Shown here in pieces: positions 33,832 to 42,543 of a stretch of DNA of 64,000 bases. The notes under the pieces are model-generated. The model was not told the origin of the DNA, ran no database searches, and saw only the letters and a program-made list of their open reading frames with translations. The stretch is from the NCBI RefSeq assembly GCF_002778315.1, contig NZ_NESA01000002.1, positions 186,001 through 250,000 on the forward strand, in the 5' to 3' direction. Position 1 is the stretch's first letter; every line of letters begins with the position of its first letter. Origin of the DNA: Limnohabitans sp. JirII-31. Its GTDB lineage: Bacteria > Pseudomonadota > Gammaproteobacteria > Burkholderiales > Burkholderiaceae_C. A program made the translations under genes and the position numbers.

Positions 33832-34101
33832 ATGCAAGTCACAGCAACCCAAGCGAAGAATCGTTTTGGCGCCATATGCGCCCAAGCCAAAACTGAGCCG
33901 GTGTTTGTTGAAAAAGATGGACGGATTGACACCGTCATCTTGTCGGCAAAGCAGTTTTCCGAATTACAGGCAAGCAAAAATACGGAAACCTTGACGCAAC
34001 GAAAAGCACAGTTCGAGCAATCGCACGGTGCTTGGCTTGCCGAACAAAACCAGCGATTTGAATCGCATGGACTGTGGTGTGACGACATGCGCGTCTGGTG
34101 A
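33832..34101 (+). CDS. Antitoxin with Phd/YefM-like head and CcdA-like tail
   Basis: 89 aa from ATG 33832, with AAGGAT at 33821-33826. The head reads MQVTATQAKNRFGAICAQA, then VFVEKDGRIDTVILSAKQF, which is the Phd/YefM DNA-binding fold. The tail (about residues 60-89: AWLAEQNQRFESHGLWCDDM, then RVW) resembles the toxin-binding end of CcdA. The toxin gene starts 7 bp after the stop and is CcdB-like, which agrees with a mixed antitoxin. It would both neutralise the toxin and repress the promoter. Confidence 0.75.
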   Translation: MQVTATQAKNRFGAICAQAKTEPVFVEKDGRIDTVILSAKQFSELQASKNTETLTQRKAQFEQSHGAWLAEQNQRFESHGLWCDDMRVW

Positions 34102-34107
34102 GTCGGT

Positions 34108-34422
34108 ATGCAGTTTGATGTGTATGAAAACCCCAGCGCACGCATGCGGGATGTCTATCCCTTTGTGGTGGACGTTCAAAGCAACTTGCTCAGCGGACTT
34201 GCCACCCGTATGGTGGTGCCGCTAGCCATCACGAACCTATCCGCAAAAGACCTTCCAAATCGGTTGTGCCCCATCCTGACCGTCAACAACAAGCCATTGA
34301 TGCTGGTGCCGTTTGAAGCAGCACCGCTGGACAAACGATTGCTCCAGATAGCGGTCGCCTCCGTGCTAGAGCGTTCCTATGAAATCATCGCAACCATGGA
34401 TGCTGTGTTGAGCGGTATCTAA
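34108..34422 (+). CDS. ccdB: CcdB-family gyrase toxin
   Basis: 104 aa, the usual CcdB length. Family pattern: [50 protein letters not shown] and a C-terminal [14 protein letters not shown]. CcdB traps DNA gyrase. It forms one unit with the upstream hybrid antitoxin, inserted between ackA and the lipoprotein gene and bracketed by 31-bp repeats. Confidence 0.87.
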   Translation: MQFDVYENPSARMRDVYPFVVDVQSNLLSGLATRMVVPLAITNLSAKDLPNRLCPILTVNNKPLMLVPFEAAPLDKRLLQIAVASVLERSYEIIATMDAVLSGI

Positions 34423-34443
34423 GACGCCTTACACCTTTCATCG

Positions 34444-34509
34444 ATCATTTCCACCGAAGAGGGGCGGGTGGCGGCGCGGGAAGCCTTGGCGCTCTCATTG
34501 AATTCTTAA
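34444..34509 (+). pseudogene. Leftover 3' end of ackA
   Basis: Reading from 34444 gives IISTEEGRVAAREALALSLN, then S and a TAA stop. It parallels the ackA end VIPTDEGRVAAREALGLMRG. The central 31 bp are identical, and the flanks differ in a codon-like way. I infer that this is the original ackA end, displaced by the toxin-antitoxin cassette. The rest of 34423-34588 holds no gene. Confidence 0.7.
34459..34489 (+). repeat. 31-bp direct repeat, copy 2
   Basis: Exact copy of 33737-33767 lying 37 bp after the ccdB stop. See the ackA remnant for its reading. Confidence 0.85.
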
Positions 34510-34517
34510 GAATTCAA
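34498..34517. repeat. Perfect 20-bp palindrome
   Basis: TTGAATTCTTAAGAATTCAA reads the same on both strands. It spans the stop of the ackA remnant and lies 71 bp before the lipoprotein gene. No T-run follows. It could be a hairpin or a protein site at the cassette edge. Confidence 0.6.
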
Positions 34518-34588
34518 AATATTCCCGCTTCATCCACAAAAAATAACCTGGAATAGGTAAAACTCGGCCCTGCACAGGAGGGCTGAGT

Positions 34589-35563
34589 ATGCGTGGTCAA
34601 CGTTGGTGGTATGCCATGGGTGTGGTCGGGTGGTTGCTGGGGTGTGCCAGTGATCCGCAGCGCGTGCACGTGGTGCCGCCAGCCCCTGCGTCCATATCAC
34701 CAGCTCCCACAGTCGCTGCACCCGTTTCACCTCCACCTGTTGCAAAGGCTGTTGTACCCACACCAGACACGGCTTCTTCCAGCTCTGAGGCTGCCCAGCC
34801 AGCGCCCCTGCCTGTGCGGCCAAGCATCAAGTCAGTTCGACCACCCACAGCCCGTCCCACACAGGCTGAGCGGTCTGACACATCGCGTGCCATGCCTGTG
34901 TCTGGGTACACAGGCTCGGCGGCTTATTACGTGCCCTCGGCCATGACTGTGAATCGGTCGTCTTCGGCGTATTTGATGATTCGCCAAGACATGGATGCAC
35001 AAGGTTTGGCAAATTCTCTGCGCGACATGATTGCGACAAGCATGCACAAGCCTGCGGATCAGATCGAGATCAAGATCGACAGTCGTCCTCCCATGTCTCC
35101 GGTCATCGCAGGCGCTGTTCAAGCAATCACTGGCATCCACACAGGTCAGAAGATGCAGGCCAAATTGTCCAGCCTTGACACGAATGACTTCCGTGTCGAA
35201 AGCTTGGGCACGGACAAACCGATTCAACAAACCGAAGGCGGCTACTTCCGTTGGGAGTGGCGTGTGACGCCTCTGCGCACCTCTACGCTGCAAGAGCCCT
35301 TGAAGTTGAAATTGGACGCCTGGATCGCCGACACAGACAGCGACACCCCACTGATGGACCGAAGCATTGCCATTGAGGTATGGGTGCAAGCGCAACCCTG
35401 GCAAGGCCAACTCCAAGACGACGTGACAGACGTCTTAAAGCAGACCTGGCAAGTTCTCAAGAACCACCTGGCCGAGGGCTTGGCGGTGTTCATTGGCACC
35501 TTGGTGCTGGGCTGGAAAAAAATCATGCGTCGCTTCTTTCGACGCACCCTGGCCCAACCATGA
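34589..35563 (+). CDS. Hypothetical lipoprotein with C-terminal membrane helix
   Basis: 324 aa; ATG 34589 is preceded by AGGAGG. The start MRGQRWWYAMGVVGWLLGCA has a lipobox LLGC (Cys19). Then come about 80 Pro/Ala/Ser-rich residues, a folded domain of mixed strands (about 110-270), and a C-terminal membrane-like helix (LAEGLAVFIGTLVLGWKKI) with a basic end. Lipid anchor plus C-terminal helix is an odd pairing for a periplasmic protein. It lies 30 bp before the patatin gene and may work with it. No named family is recognised. Confidence 0.6.
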   Translation: MRGQRWWYAMGVVGWLLGCASDPQRVHVVPPAPASISPAPTVAAPVSPPPVAKAVVPTPDTASSSSEAAQPAPLPVRPSIKSVRPPTARPTQAERSDTSRAMPVSGYTGSAAYYVPSAMTVNRSSSAYLMIRQDMDAQGLANSLRDMIATSMHKPADQIEIKIDSRPPMSPVIAGAVQAITGIHTGQKMQAKLSSLDTNDFRVESLGTDKPIQQTEGGYFRWEWRVTPLRTSTLQEPLKLKLDAWIADTDSDTPLMDRSIAIEVWVQAQPWQGQLQDDVTDVLKQTWQVLKNHLAEGLAVFIGTLVLGWKKIMRRFFRRTLAQP

Positions 35564-35593
35564 CGTCGTGATTCACACCAACGAGGAGTACAC

Positions 35594-37336
35594 ATGTCCA
35601 CATCGCCACGCTTTGAAATCGGTCTCACCCTGGCAGGTGCTGTGTCGGCGGGGGCCTACACCGCTGGTGTGATGGACTTTTTGATCGAGGCCCTCGACAC
35701 CTGGGAAGCCGCCAAAACTCGCCAAGCTGACACACCCGGCAGCGAGCCCTTGTGCCCTGTGCATGAGGTGAACTTGCGGGTGTTGTCTGGCGCTTCTGCG
35801 GGCGCCATCGTGAGCGCGATTGTGGCGGCCAACATCGACAAAACCTGGACGCCAGTGAATGCCACCAACGCAGACGATCCGCAGGTCAGCAACCCCTTGT
35901 TTGATTGTTGGGTCAACCAGGTCGACATCCATGCGCTGCTGGGCGATCATGATCTGCAAAGCGACCCGATGCCAGTGTCTGCGCTCGACGCCACCGCCTT
36001 GGACGCCATTGCGCAAAAGGCCTTGTCTTACCAGGGGCCCTCCATCTCTCGTCGCTATGTGGCCAACCCGTTGCGTGCCATTTTTACCCTCACCAACCTC
36101 ACCGGTGTGCCTTTTCGCTACGACCTGCGCGGCAACAGCGGGTATGGACAAGACCTGACCTTGCACGCCGATCAGATGCGCTTTGCGGTGATGAATGCTG
36201 GCGCAGCCAACGCACCTGCGATTCGCCTGACGCCCGATGCGCGCTACGAGTACCCGCTCCAGCCCACAGCCGCCTCTAAGTGGAGCGATGCCGCCTGGCA
36301 GCGCTTTGCCATGACCTCGTTGGCCTCTGGGGCCTTTCCCGTGGGCCTGCGTCCACGCCCCGTGGAGCGCAATGCCTCTGACTACACCGACATGCGCCTG
36401 CCTGTTCAAGACACACACGGCGCACCGCTGGCCATTCGCCCGTCTTGGTCGCTACAACCGAATGACAAATACCAGTTTCTCAGTGCGGATGGTGGCGGGG
36501 TTGACAACGAGCCTTTGCAACTGGCGCGTGTTGAGCTGTCGGGCAGTCCGTTGGTCAACAACGTGCGTGATGGTTTGACCGCTTCGAAGGCCTTGATCAT
36601 GGTGGACCCCTTTGTGGGGCCTAACCCTGCGGGGCCGGTCAGCGTGGTGCAGAACCCTTTGCATCTGGCCTTGTTCAAGTTGTTGAATGCGTCCATCGAG
36701 CAGTCGCGTTTCTCTGCCGAGGACATTGAACTTGCTTGCCGCGAAGATGTGTACAGCCGTTATATGGTGGCCCCCAAGCGCCCCACACCTGCGCTCTTGC
36801 AAGCGCAGTACCCCCAGCCCGACGGCAAGTGGATTGCCAGCGGCGCACTCGGTGGCTTCAGCGGTTTTTTGCATCGCGAGTTTCGCAAACACGATTTCTT
36901 GCTCGGGCGTCGCAATTGCCAATTGTTTTTGGCGGAGCACTTCACGTTGCCTGTCGACAATCCGCTTTTTTCTGCGTGGCGAAACAATGCTGCGCTGCGC
37001 GCTTGCTACAGCGTGGCGGGCAAAGACGGCGAACCCGAGCAGTTACCCATCATTCCCTTGCTGGGCCGGTTGCATCCACGCCATGGCCAAGCAGAGCCTG
37101 TGCCCACGTGGCCACAAGATCTGTGCGATGTCGATGCACTCAAAGTCCCGCTGGGCGCACGTGCCGATGCCTTGTTCAAAAAGTACACCCAGGACACGGG
37201 CATCGCAGGCTTGGCGCTGGGGCTGCTGTGGCGCTTTTGGGGACGCGGCAAAATTTTGGACAAAGCCAACCAGGTGCTGGTTCAGGCCTTGGTGGCGCAG
37301 GGCTTGAGCAGCGGCAAACCTCAAGGCCAGGCCTGA
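35594..37336 (+). CDS. Patatin-like phospholipase
   Basis: 580 aa. The N-terminus GLTLAGAVSAGAYTAGVMDF supplies the oxyanion-type glycine-rich turn. The nucleophile elbow G-x-S-x-G is GASAG (about residues 64-68), and the partner Asp is in DGGGVDNEPL. The C-terminal half (about 330-580) has no feature I recognise. No signal peptide is seen. Proteins of this class hydrolyse membrane lipids; some act in defence or secretion. It follows the lipoprotein gene on the same strand. Confidence 0.82.
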   Translation: MSTSPRFEIGLTLAGAVSAGAYTAGVMDFLIEALDTWEAAKTRQADTPGSEPLCPVHEVNLRVLSGASAGAIVSAIVAANIDKTWTPVNATNADDPQVSNPLFDCWVNQVDIHALLGDHDLQSDPMPVSALDATALDAIAQKALSYQGPSISRRYVANPLRAIFTLTNLTGVPFRYDLRGNSGYGQDLTLHADQMRFAVMNAGAANAPAIRLTPDARYEYPLQPTAASKWSDAAWQRFAMTSLASGAFPVGLRPRPVERNASDYTDMRLPVQDTHGAPLAIRPSWSLQPNDKYQFLSADGGGVDNEPLQLARVELSGSPLVNNVRDGLTASKALIMVDPFVGPNPAGPVSVVQNPLHLALFKLLNASIEQSRFSAEDIELACREDVYSRYMVAPKRPTPALLQAQYPQPDGKWIASGALGGFSGFLHREFRKHDFLLGRRNCQLFLAEHFTLPVDNPLFSAWRNNAALRACYSVAGKDGEPEQLPIIPLLGRLHPRHGQAEPVPTWPQDLCDVDALKVPLGARADALFKKYTQDTGIAGLALGLLWRFWGRGKILDKANQVLVQALVAQGLSSGKPQGQA

Positions 37337-37354
37337 TCCAATCTGCGTTGCGTG

Positions 37355-38518
37355 TTACTTCTCGCGCAGGGTTTGCCAGATGGCCCGCTCCGCAGCGGTG
37401 GACTTGGCCTCATTGCGCAACAGTGCGTCAATTTGGTCGGCACTCTTGCCATGCGCCATGCCGCGCAAGGCACTGATTTGTTGTCGGTAGCGCTCCATCA
37501 TCACCTCGGGGTCTAGGCCCTCGGTCACGTCGTGGCCCACGCTGCGCATTTCTTGGTGCACGCGTTCGATGATGCGGTTCACGTCTTGTGGCGTCAGGTG
37601 CAGGCGCTCGGCTTCGGCGTCCATCACATGGCGCTCTGCGCTGGAGTAGCGGCCATCTGCAATGGCTTTGCGAAATTCATTCTCAAAAGTTTCGCGGTCA
37701 ATGCGCAATTGGTCGGTGAAGGCCGAAGCCATCAAACCCGCAGGAATGGCAAAGATGCCAATGCCAATCAGGCTGATCACCACCGTCATGGCGCGCCCGA
37801 GCGGCGTGATGGGCGAGATGTCGCCATAGCCCACGCTGGCCAGCGTGATCACCGCCCAGTACATCGAGGCGGGGATGCTTTCAAACTTGTCGGGTTGCGC
37901 GTCGTGTTCCAGCTCGAAGCCCAAGCTCGCGGTCAAGATCACCAGCAGCAACATCATGAAGGCCGAGGCCAGCAACACCCGGTGCTCGCGTTGCACCGCT
38001 TTGAACAAGGTGTTGAGGGTGCCGGTGTAGCGCGTGAGTTTGAGCAATCGCGACAAGCGAAACACACGCAAAAAGCGCAGGTCAAAGTTTTTGTCCAGCA
38101 CCATGTCCAGAAAGAAGGGCGAGATGGCCAACAAGTCGATCATGGCGCTGAGGGTCATCATGTAGCGCAAGCGCCCTTTGATGGGGTGTGCGAATTGTGG
38201 CAACTCGCAGCAGCTGTAAACCCTTGCCACGTACTCCACGGTGAAGATCGTCACCGTCACCACTTCGAGCAGCTTGAATTCGGTACTGAATACCGCACGC
38301 ACTTCGGTGATGGTCTCGAAAATGATGCTCAGCACCGACACCAGCACCGACAAAATGATCAGGTGGTCGATGTAGCGGTGCAGTGGCCCCGAGGTGGGCG
38401 TGGGGTGCAACAGCGAGAAAACTTTTTGCCGGAAACTACGCCCCCGGTTCTTGGTGACAAAGAAGTGAAGCGCTTTGTAGAGCGCGCCGATCACGTTGAA
38501 TTTTTGTAGCAACTGCAT
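37355..38518 (-). CDS. Voltage-gated potassium channel-like ion transporter
   Basis: 387 aa from ATG 38518 (MQLLQKFNVIG). Six membrane helices are visible, including an S4-type basic helix (FDLRFLRVFRLSRLLKLTRY). The pore has the potassium filter TLASVGYGD. A cytoplasmic C-terminal region of about 130 residues follows the last helix and is helical, without an RCK fold. It is convergent with the patatin gene, leaving an 18-bp gap. Confidence 0.88.
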   Translation of the reverse strand: MQLLQKFNVIGALYKALHFFVTKNRGRSFRQKVFSLLHPTPTSGPLHRYIDHLIILSVLVSVLSIIFETITEVRAVFSTEFKLLEVVTVTIFTVEYVARVYSCCELPQFAHPIKGRLRYMMTLSAMIDLLAISPFFLDMVLDKNFDLRFLRVFRLSRLLKLTRYTGTLNTLFKAVQREHRVLLASAFMMLLLVILTASLGFELEHDAQPDKFESIPASMYWAVITLASVGYGDISPITPLGRAMTVVISLIGIGIFAIPAGLMASAFTDQLRIDRETFENEFRKAIADGRYSSAERHVMDAEAERLHLTPQDVNRIIERVHQEMRSVGHDVTEGLDPEVMMERYRQQISALRGMAHGKSADQIDALLRNEAKSTAAERAIWQTLREK

Positions 38519-38615
38519 GCAGAAATCTTGCCATAGCCACACCGCATTTCCCTGACACACAAACTGAATGCTTTCGCATGCACGGTCACTTGGGTGATTG
38601 TCCTCAGCAAATGTC

Positions 38616-38633
38616 CTATTGACAGGTCAATAG
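38616..38633. promoter_or_regulatory. Palindromic operator upstream of the GntR regulator
   Basis: CTATTGAC-AG-GTCAATAG is a perfect 8-bp inverted repeat with a two-base centre, 22 bp before the regulator start. GntR/HutC proteins bind such palindromes, so this is the probable control point of the operon that follows. Confidence 0.6.
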
Positions 38634-38655
38634 AACTGATTCACCATCGCGAACC

Positions 38656-39453
38656 ATGAATGCCGTCATGCCATTGCCCAAGTACCACCAGGTGTATCTG
38701 GTGCTGCGTGAGCAATTGCACGAAGGCAAGTTCGCCCAGGGCTTGCCTGGTGAGCTGGCGCTGATGCAGCAGTTCTCGGTGGCCCGCGTCACGGTGCGAC
38801 GCGCCTTGGCGCAGCTGGCCCAAGAAGGGCTGATCAGCCGCGAGCCCGGGCGTGGCACCCGTTCCCTGGTGCAGCGCAGTGGCCCGCAAGTGGATGCTGC
38901 CACCCACAAAACACAACAGGCACGCCTGACGGGTTTGCTGGAAAACCTGGTCAGCATGGGCTTGCGCACCACGGTCAAGGTGTTGTCGGTGCAACGCCTG
39001 CCGGCACCTCATGAGGTGGCCATGGCCTTGCAACTGCCCGACGGTGAACTGGTGCAAAAAGCCCAACGTGTGCGCTACACCAAAGAAGGCCCGCTCTCGC
39101 ACATCACCACCTGGGTGCCAGAGCGCATTGCCAGTGGCTTTGGCCGCAAAGAGTTGGCGCAAAAACCCATCCTCATGCTGCTCGAAGAGTCGGGCGTCAA
39201 GGTGGGGCGTGCGCAACAAAGCATTTCTGCCAAGTTGGCCGACGCCAGCATGGCGCAACATTTGGACATCGCCGTAGGTTCGGCGCTGCTGGCGGTCAAC
39301 CGCCTGATTTATGACACCGACGACAAGCCCATCCAGTGGTTGCACGGGCTGTATCGACCGGACCGTTACGAATACCAAATGCAGTTGTCTCGGGTGGGCA
39401 GCATCGATGCCAAGGTCTGGGTCAGCAAAGAGTTATCGGCCAACTTTCATTGA
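38656..39453 (+). CDS. GntR-family regulator, HutC/UTRA type
   Basis: 265 aa. The winged helix-turn-helix is at about residues 8-75 (GLPGELALMQQFSVARVTVR, then GLISREPGRGT). The UTRA ligand domain follows to the end (LLAVNRLIYDTDDKPIQWLH). Such proteins usually repress a transport or catabolic operon until the substrate or an intermediate binds. It is the first gene of the long unit running to 53429 and has a perfect palindrome just upstream. Confidence 0.88.
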   Translation: MNAVMPLPKYHQVYLVLREQLHEGKFAQGLPGELALMQQFSVARVTVRRALAQLAQEGLISREPGRGTRSLVQRSGPQVDAATHKTQQARLTGLLENLVSMGLRTTVKVLSVQRLPAPHEVAMALQLPDGELVQKAQRVRYTKEGPLSHITTWVPERIASGFGRKELAQKPILMLLEESGVKVGRAQQSISAKLADASMAQHLDIAVGSALLAVNRLIYDTDDKPIQWLHGLYRPDRYEYQMQLSRVGSIDAKVWVSKELSANFH

Positions 39454-39472
39454 TTTTTCAAAGGAGCACAGC

Positions 39473-40675
39473 ATGACTTCACGTCGTCAGTTTATGGGTC
39501 AGTCGGCAGCCGCAGCTTCGGCTTTGGCATTTCCATTGGTGGGCGGCGCGCAGCCCAAGACCGTGAAAGTGGGTGTGTTGCACCCCGTCACCGGCGCGCT
39601 GGCGTACTCGGGTCAGCAATGCCGCGAAGGCGTGATGATGGCCATTGAAGACATCAACAAAGCCGGTGGCATCAAGTCGCTGGGCGGTGCCAAGATCGAA
39701 GCCCTGTTGGGTGACGCACAGTCCACCCCACAAGCGGGTGCGGCGGAAGTTGAAAAAATGAACGAAGCGGGTGTGAGCGCCATCGTCGGTGCGTTTGCCT
39801 CGGCCATTTGCTTGGCCACCACCCAAGCCGCCGCCAAGTACAACCTGCCCCACGTGGTGGACGTCGGTGTGGCCGATCAAATCGTCGAGCGTGGTTTGAA
39901 AAACACCTTCCGCTTTGGCCCTGGCTACAAGAAGTGCGCCGAAGTGGCCGTGGCCAACTTGCACGTGCTCAACACCGCAGCGGGCAAGCCTGCACGCACC
40001 GTGATGATCATCCACGAAGAGTCCTTGTTTGGCACCGGCACCGCCAACTTGCTGGCACGCGAGCTGCCCGGTTATGGCTACGAGGTCAAAGAAATCGTCA
40101 AGCACGCCAACCCCACGCGCGACTTCAACAACATTGTGTTGCGCATGAAGCAGGTCAACCCTGACATCGTGATTCCCGCCAACTACTACAACGAGTACGC
40201 CTTGTTGGTGCGCACCATGCAACAGCAAAAAGTCACGCCCAAAGCGATTTACTCGGTCTTGGGTGGCGCGGCATCGAGCTACAAATTCGTCAAAGAATTC
40301 CCCGATGCGGCCAACGGCATCATCGACTGCAACCATTGGTTCAACCCACGCGACAAGCGTTCGTTGGAACTCAAAAAGCGCGTCGAAGCCAAGGGTCTGT
40401 TCTTCAGCTACGAAGTGTTCATGGCCTACACGGCGATGCGCTTGTTGGCCGATGCGATTGAGCACGCCAAGTCCACCGACCGCGCCGCCATCATCGATGC
40501 CTTGAACAAGAGCACCTTCTCTGACCACATCATGCCCTACGGCACCACCCAGTTTGTCAACGGCCAAAACATGGGTGCTCAGCCTTTGATGACCCAAGTG
40601 GTCAAGGGCGACATCAAGGTGATCATTCCTCGCGAGTACCGCGAAGTGGAACCCATCTTCCCCTTGAAAGCCTAA
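39473..40675 (+). CDS. ABC transporter substrate-binding protein, LivJ/amide-binding type
   Basis: 400 aa from ATG 39473, with AAGGAG at 39460-39465. The N-terminus MTSRRQFMGQSAAAASALAF has a twin-arginine motif (SRRQFM), suggesting Tat export. The mature protein follows the branched-chain/urea/amide binding fold: VGVLHPVTGALAYSGQQ, then VNPDIVIPANYYNEYALLVR. It should deliver the operon substrate to the LivH/LivM-like permeases encoded next. Confidence 0.88.
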   Translation: MTSRRQFMGQSAAAASALAFPLVGGAQPKTVKVGVLHPVTGALAYSGQQCREGVMMAIEDINKAGGIKSLGGAKIEALLGDAQSTPQAGAAEVEKMNEAGVSAIVGAFASAICLATTQAAAKYNLPHVVDVGVADQIVERGLKNTFRFGPGYKKCAEVAVANLHVLNTAAGKPARTVMIIHEESLFGTGTANLLARELPGYGYEVKEIVKHANPTRDFNNIVLRMKQVNPDIVIPANYYNEYALLVRTMQQQKVTPKAIYSVLGGAASSYKFVKEFPDAANGIIDCNHWFNPRDKRSLELKKRVEAKGLFFSYEVFMAYTAMRLLADAIEHAKSTDRAAIIDALNKSTFSDHIMPYGTTQFVNGQNMGAQPLMTQVVKGDIKVIIPREYREVEPIFPLKA

Positions 40676-40699
40676 AACGCACTGCCAGAGCCACACGCC

Positions 40700-41572
40700 A
40701 TGTTTGATCTGTCCATTTTGTTTGCCTCGGTGCTCAACGGCATCACCACGGGTGCTGTCTACGCGTTGATCGCGCTCGGTCTGACCCTGATCTATGGCGT
40801 GCTGCACATCATCAACTTCGCCCATGGGGCGTCGTTGATGGTGGCTTTGTACGGTGTGTATTTTTTAAAAGAACAACTCGGCATTGACCCTTACCTGGCT
40901 TTGCCCATCATGGTGCCCGCCATGTTTGCCTTGGGCTATGTGTTGCAGCGGGGTGTCATCAACCGTGCCAGCCATGGCAAAGACGAAAACATCTTGCTGG
41001 TCACCCTGGGCCTGTCCATCATTTTGGAAAACCTGGCTCTGCTGTTTTTCAAGTCCGACACCCGCAACATTGAAACTGCGTACACCCTGACCACGGTCAC
41101 CATTGGCCCGGCCATGATTGCCTTGCCAAAGTTGGTGTCGTTTGTCGGTGCCCTGGTGGTGTCGGCGGTGTTGCTGGCGGTGATGCGCTACACCGACTTG
41201 GGTCGCGCTATCCGCGCCGTGGCCAAAGAAAAACACGGTGCCCGTTTGATGGGCATCGATGTGGACCACGTGTACGCCATGTGCTTTGGCATTGGCTTGG
41301 CCTGCTTGGGGGCGGCGGCTTGTTTCTTGTTGCCCGCCTATTACGTCAACCCCTTGGTGGGCAGCGGCTTTGTGCTGGTGGCGTTCACCATCGTGGTGTT
41401 GGGCGGCATGGGCAGTTTTGTCGGTGCCTTGGTGGGTGGCTTGCTGATTGGTGTGGTTGAGTCCATCGGTGGTTTGTACCTGGGCGAGTCGCTCGGGCAG
41501 GTCGGCATTTTTGCCATCTTCATTGCGGTGCTGTTGTTCCGTCCGCAAGGTTTGTTTGGAGCGCGCGCATGA
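40700..41572 (+). CDS. ABC permease, LivH type
   Basis: 290 aa of membrane helices. LivH features are LNGITTGAVYALIALGLTLI, YGVLHIINFAHG and the cytoplasmic loop AVAKEKHGARLMGIDV with the EAA-like glycine. It pairs with the LivM-type permease, whose gene overlaps by ATGA. The substrate is set by the binding protein at 39473. Confidence 0.92.
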   Translation: MFDLSILFASVLNGITTGAVYALIALGLTLIYGVLHIINFAHGASLMVALYGVYFLKEQLGIDPYLALPIMVPAMFALGYVLQRGVINRASHGKDENILLVTLGLSIILENLALLFFKSDTRNIETAYTLTTVTIGPAMIALPKLVSFVGALVVSAVLLAVMRYTDLGRAIRAVAKEKHGARLMGIDVDHVYAMCFGIGLACLGAAACFLLPAYYVNPLVGSGFVLVAFTIVVLGGMGSFVGALVGGLLIGVVESIGGLYLGESLGQVGIFAIFIAVLLFRPQGLFGARA

Positions 41573-42543
41573 AAGATGTCCGTGCCATTGCGCTGTTTGT
41601 GTTGCTGGTGGGCAGCATTCCTTTTGTCACCGATTCAGGGGTGGTGCTCAACTTTGTGATGATGGCCTTGTACGCCTGCTTGCTTGCGCAAGCCTGGAAC
41701 GTGCTGGGTGGTTTTGGCGGCCAGTTCTCGTTTGGCCATGCGCTGTTTTTTGGCACCGGGGCGTATGTGCAAGTCATGGCCCAAGTGCATGGGGCTTGGA
41801 ACCCTTGGCTCAGCTTGGCGCTGGCCATGGGCACCAGCGCTGCGGTGGGCTTATTTGTGGGCGCTTTGTCGTTTCGCTATGGCCTCAAGGGTTCGTACTT
41901 TGCGCTGGTCACCCTGGCGTTTGCCGAGGTGTTTCGCATCGTCGCGCTGTCGGTGCCATTCACCGGTGCAGGCGTGGGCTTGATGCTGCCCCTGCGTGAG
42001 TCGGTGGGCAATATGCAGTTTGCCTCGCGCGCTGGTTATGTGTGGCTGATTCTGGGCTTGGTGACGGTGGCCTTGTGCGTGACGGCGTGGTTGCGCCACT
42101 CACGCTTTGGCGCTTACCTGCAAGCCGTGCGCGACAACGAAGACGCCGCACGCGCCATTGGCGTCAACCCCTTCTTGGTCAAGCTCTGGGCCACCGTGTT
42201 GTCGGGGGCGTTGATGGGCGCAGGCGGCGCGTTTTATGTGCAGGTGTTTCAGTACATAGACCCCGGCTTGGCCTTTGGTCCGCACACCTCGGTGGAGGCC
42301 CTGGTGGGTGCCATCGTGGGCGGCATGGGCACGCTGTGGGGCCCGGTGGTGGGCGCCTTGGCCTTGCATGTGTTGGCCGATGTGACGCGCAATTTGTTTG
42401 GTCAGTTGCCCGGCATCAACATGGTGGTCTACGGCTGCGTGCTGGTGTTGATCGTGATGTTCTTGCCACGCGGTGTAGGCGGCATTGGCCAGCGTTGGTT
42501 CAAGCGCCAAGACAGCGCGTCACAGACGAAGGAGGGCGCATGA
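41569..42543 (+). CDS. ABC permease, LivM type
   Basis: 324 aa. LivM features are LAQAWNVLGGFGGQFSFGHA and the cytoplasmic loop AVRDNEDAARAIGVNPFLVK. Multiple membrane helices run throughout. It overlaps both the livH-type and livG-type genes by ATGA, showing tight coupling. Confidence 0.92.
   Translation: MKDVRAIALFVLLVGSIPFVTDSGVVLNFVMMALYACLLAQAWNVLGGFGGQFSFGHALFFGTGAYVQVMAQVHGAWNPWLSLALAMGTSAAVGLFVGALSFRYGLKGSYFALVTLAFAEVFRIVALSVPFTGAGVGLMLPLRESVGNMQFASRAGYVWLILGLVTVALCVTAWLRHSRFGAYLQAVRDNEDAARAIGVNPFLVKLWATVLSGALMGAGGAFYVQVFQYIDPGLAFGPHTSVEALVGAIVGGMGTLWGPVVGALALHVLADVTRNLFGQLPGINMVVYGCVLVLIVMFLPRGVGGIGQRWFKRQDSASQTKEGA

Noticed and set aside
39479..40825. 448-codon minus-strand open frame over the substrate-binding protein
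   Set aside because: The + strand frame has a Tat signal and a full family pattern; the minus frame is low-complexity His/Gly/Val.
42042..42539. N-terminal extension of the LivG-type ATPase
   Set aside because: Lies wholly inside the permease gene; the ATG at 42540 overlaps the permease stop in the usual way.
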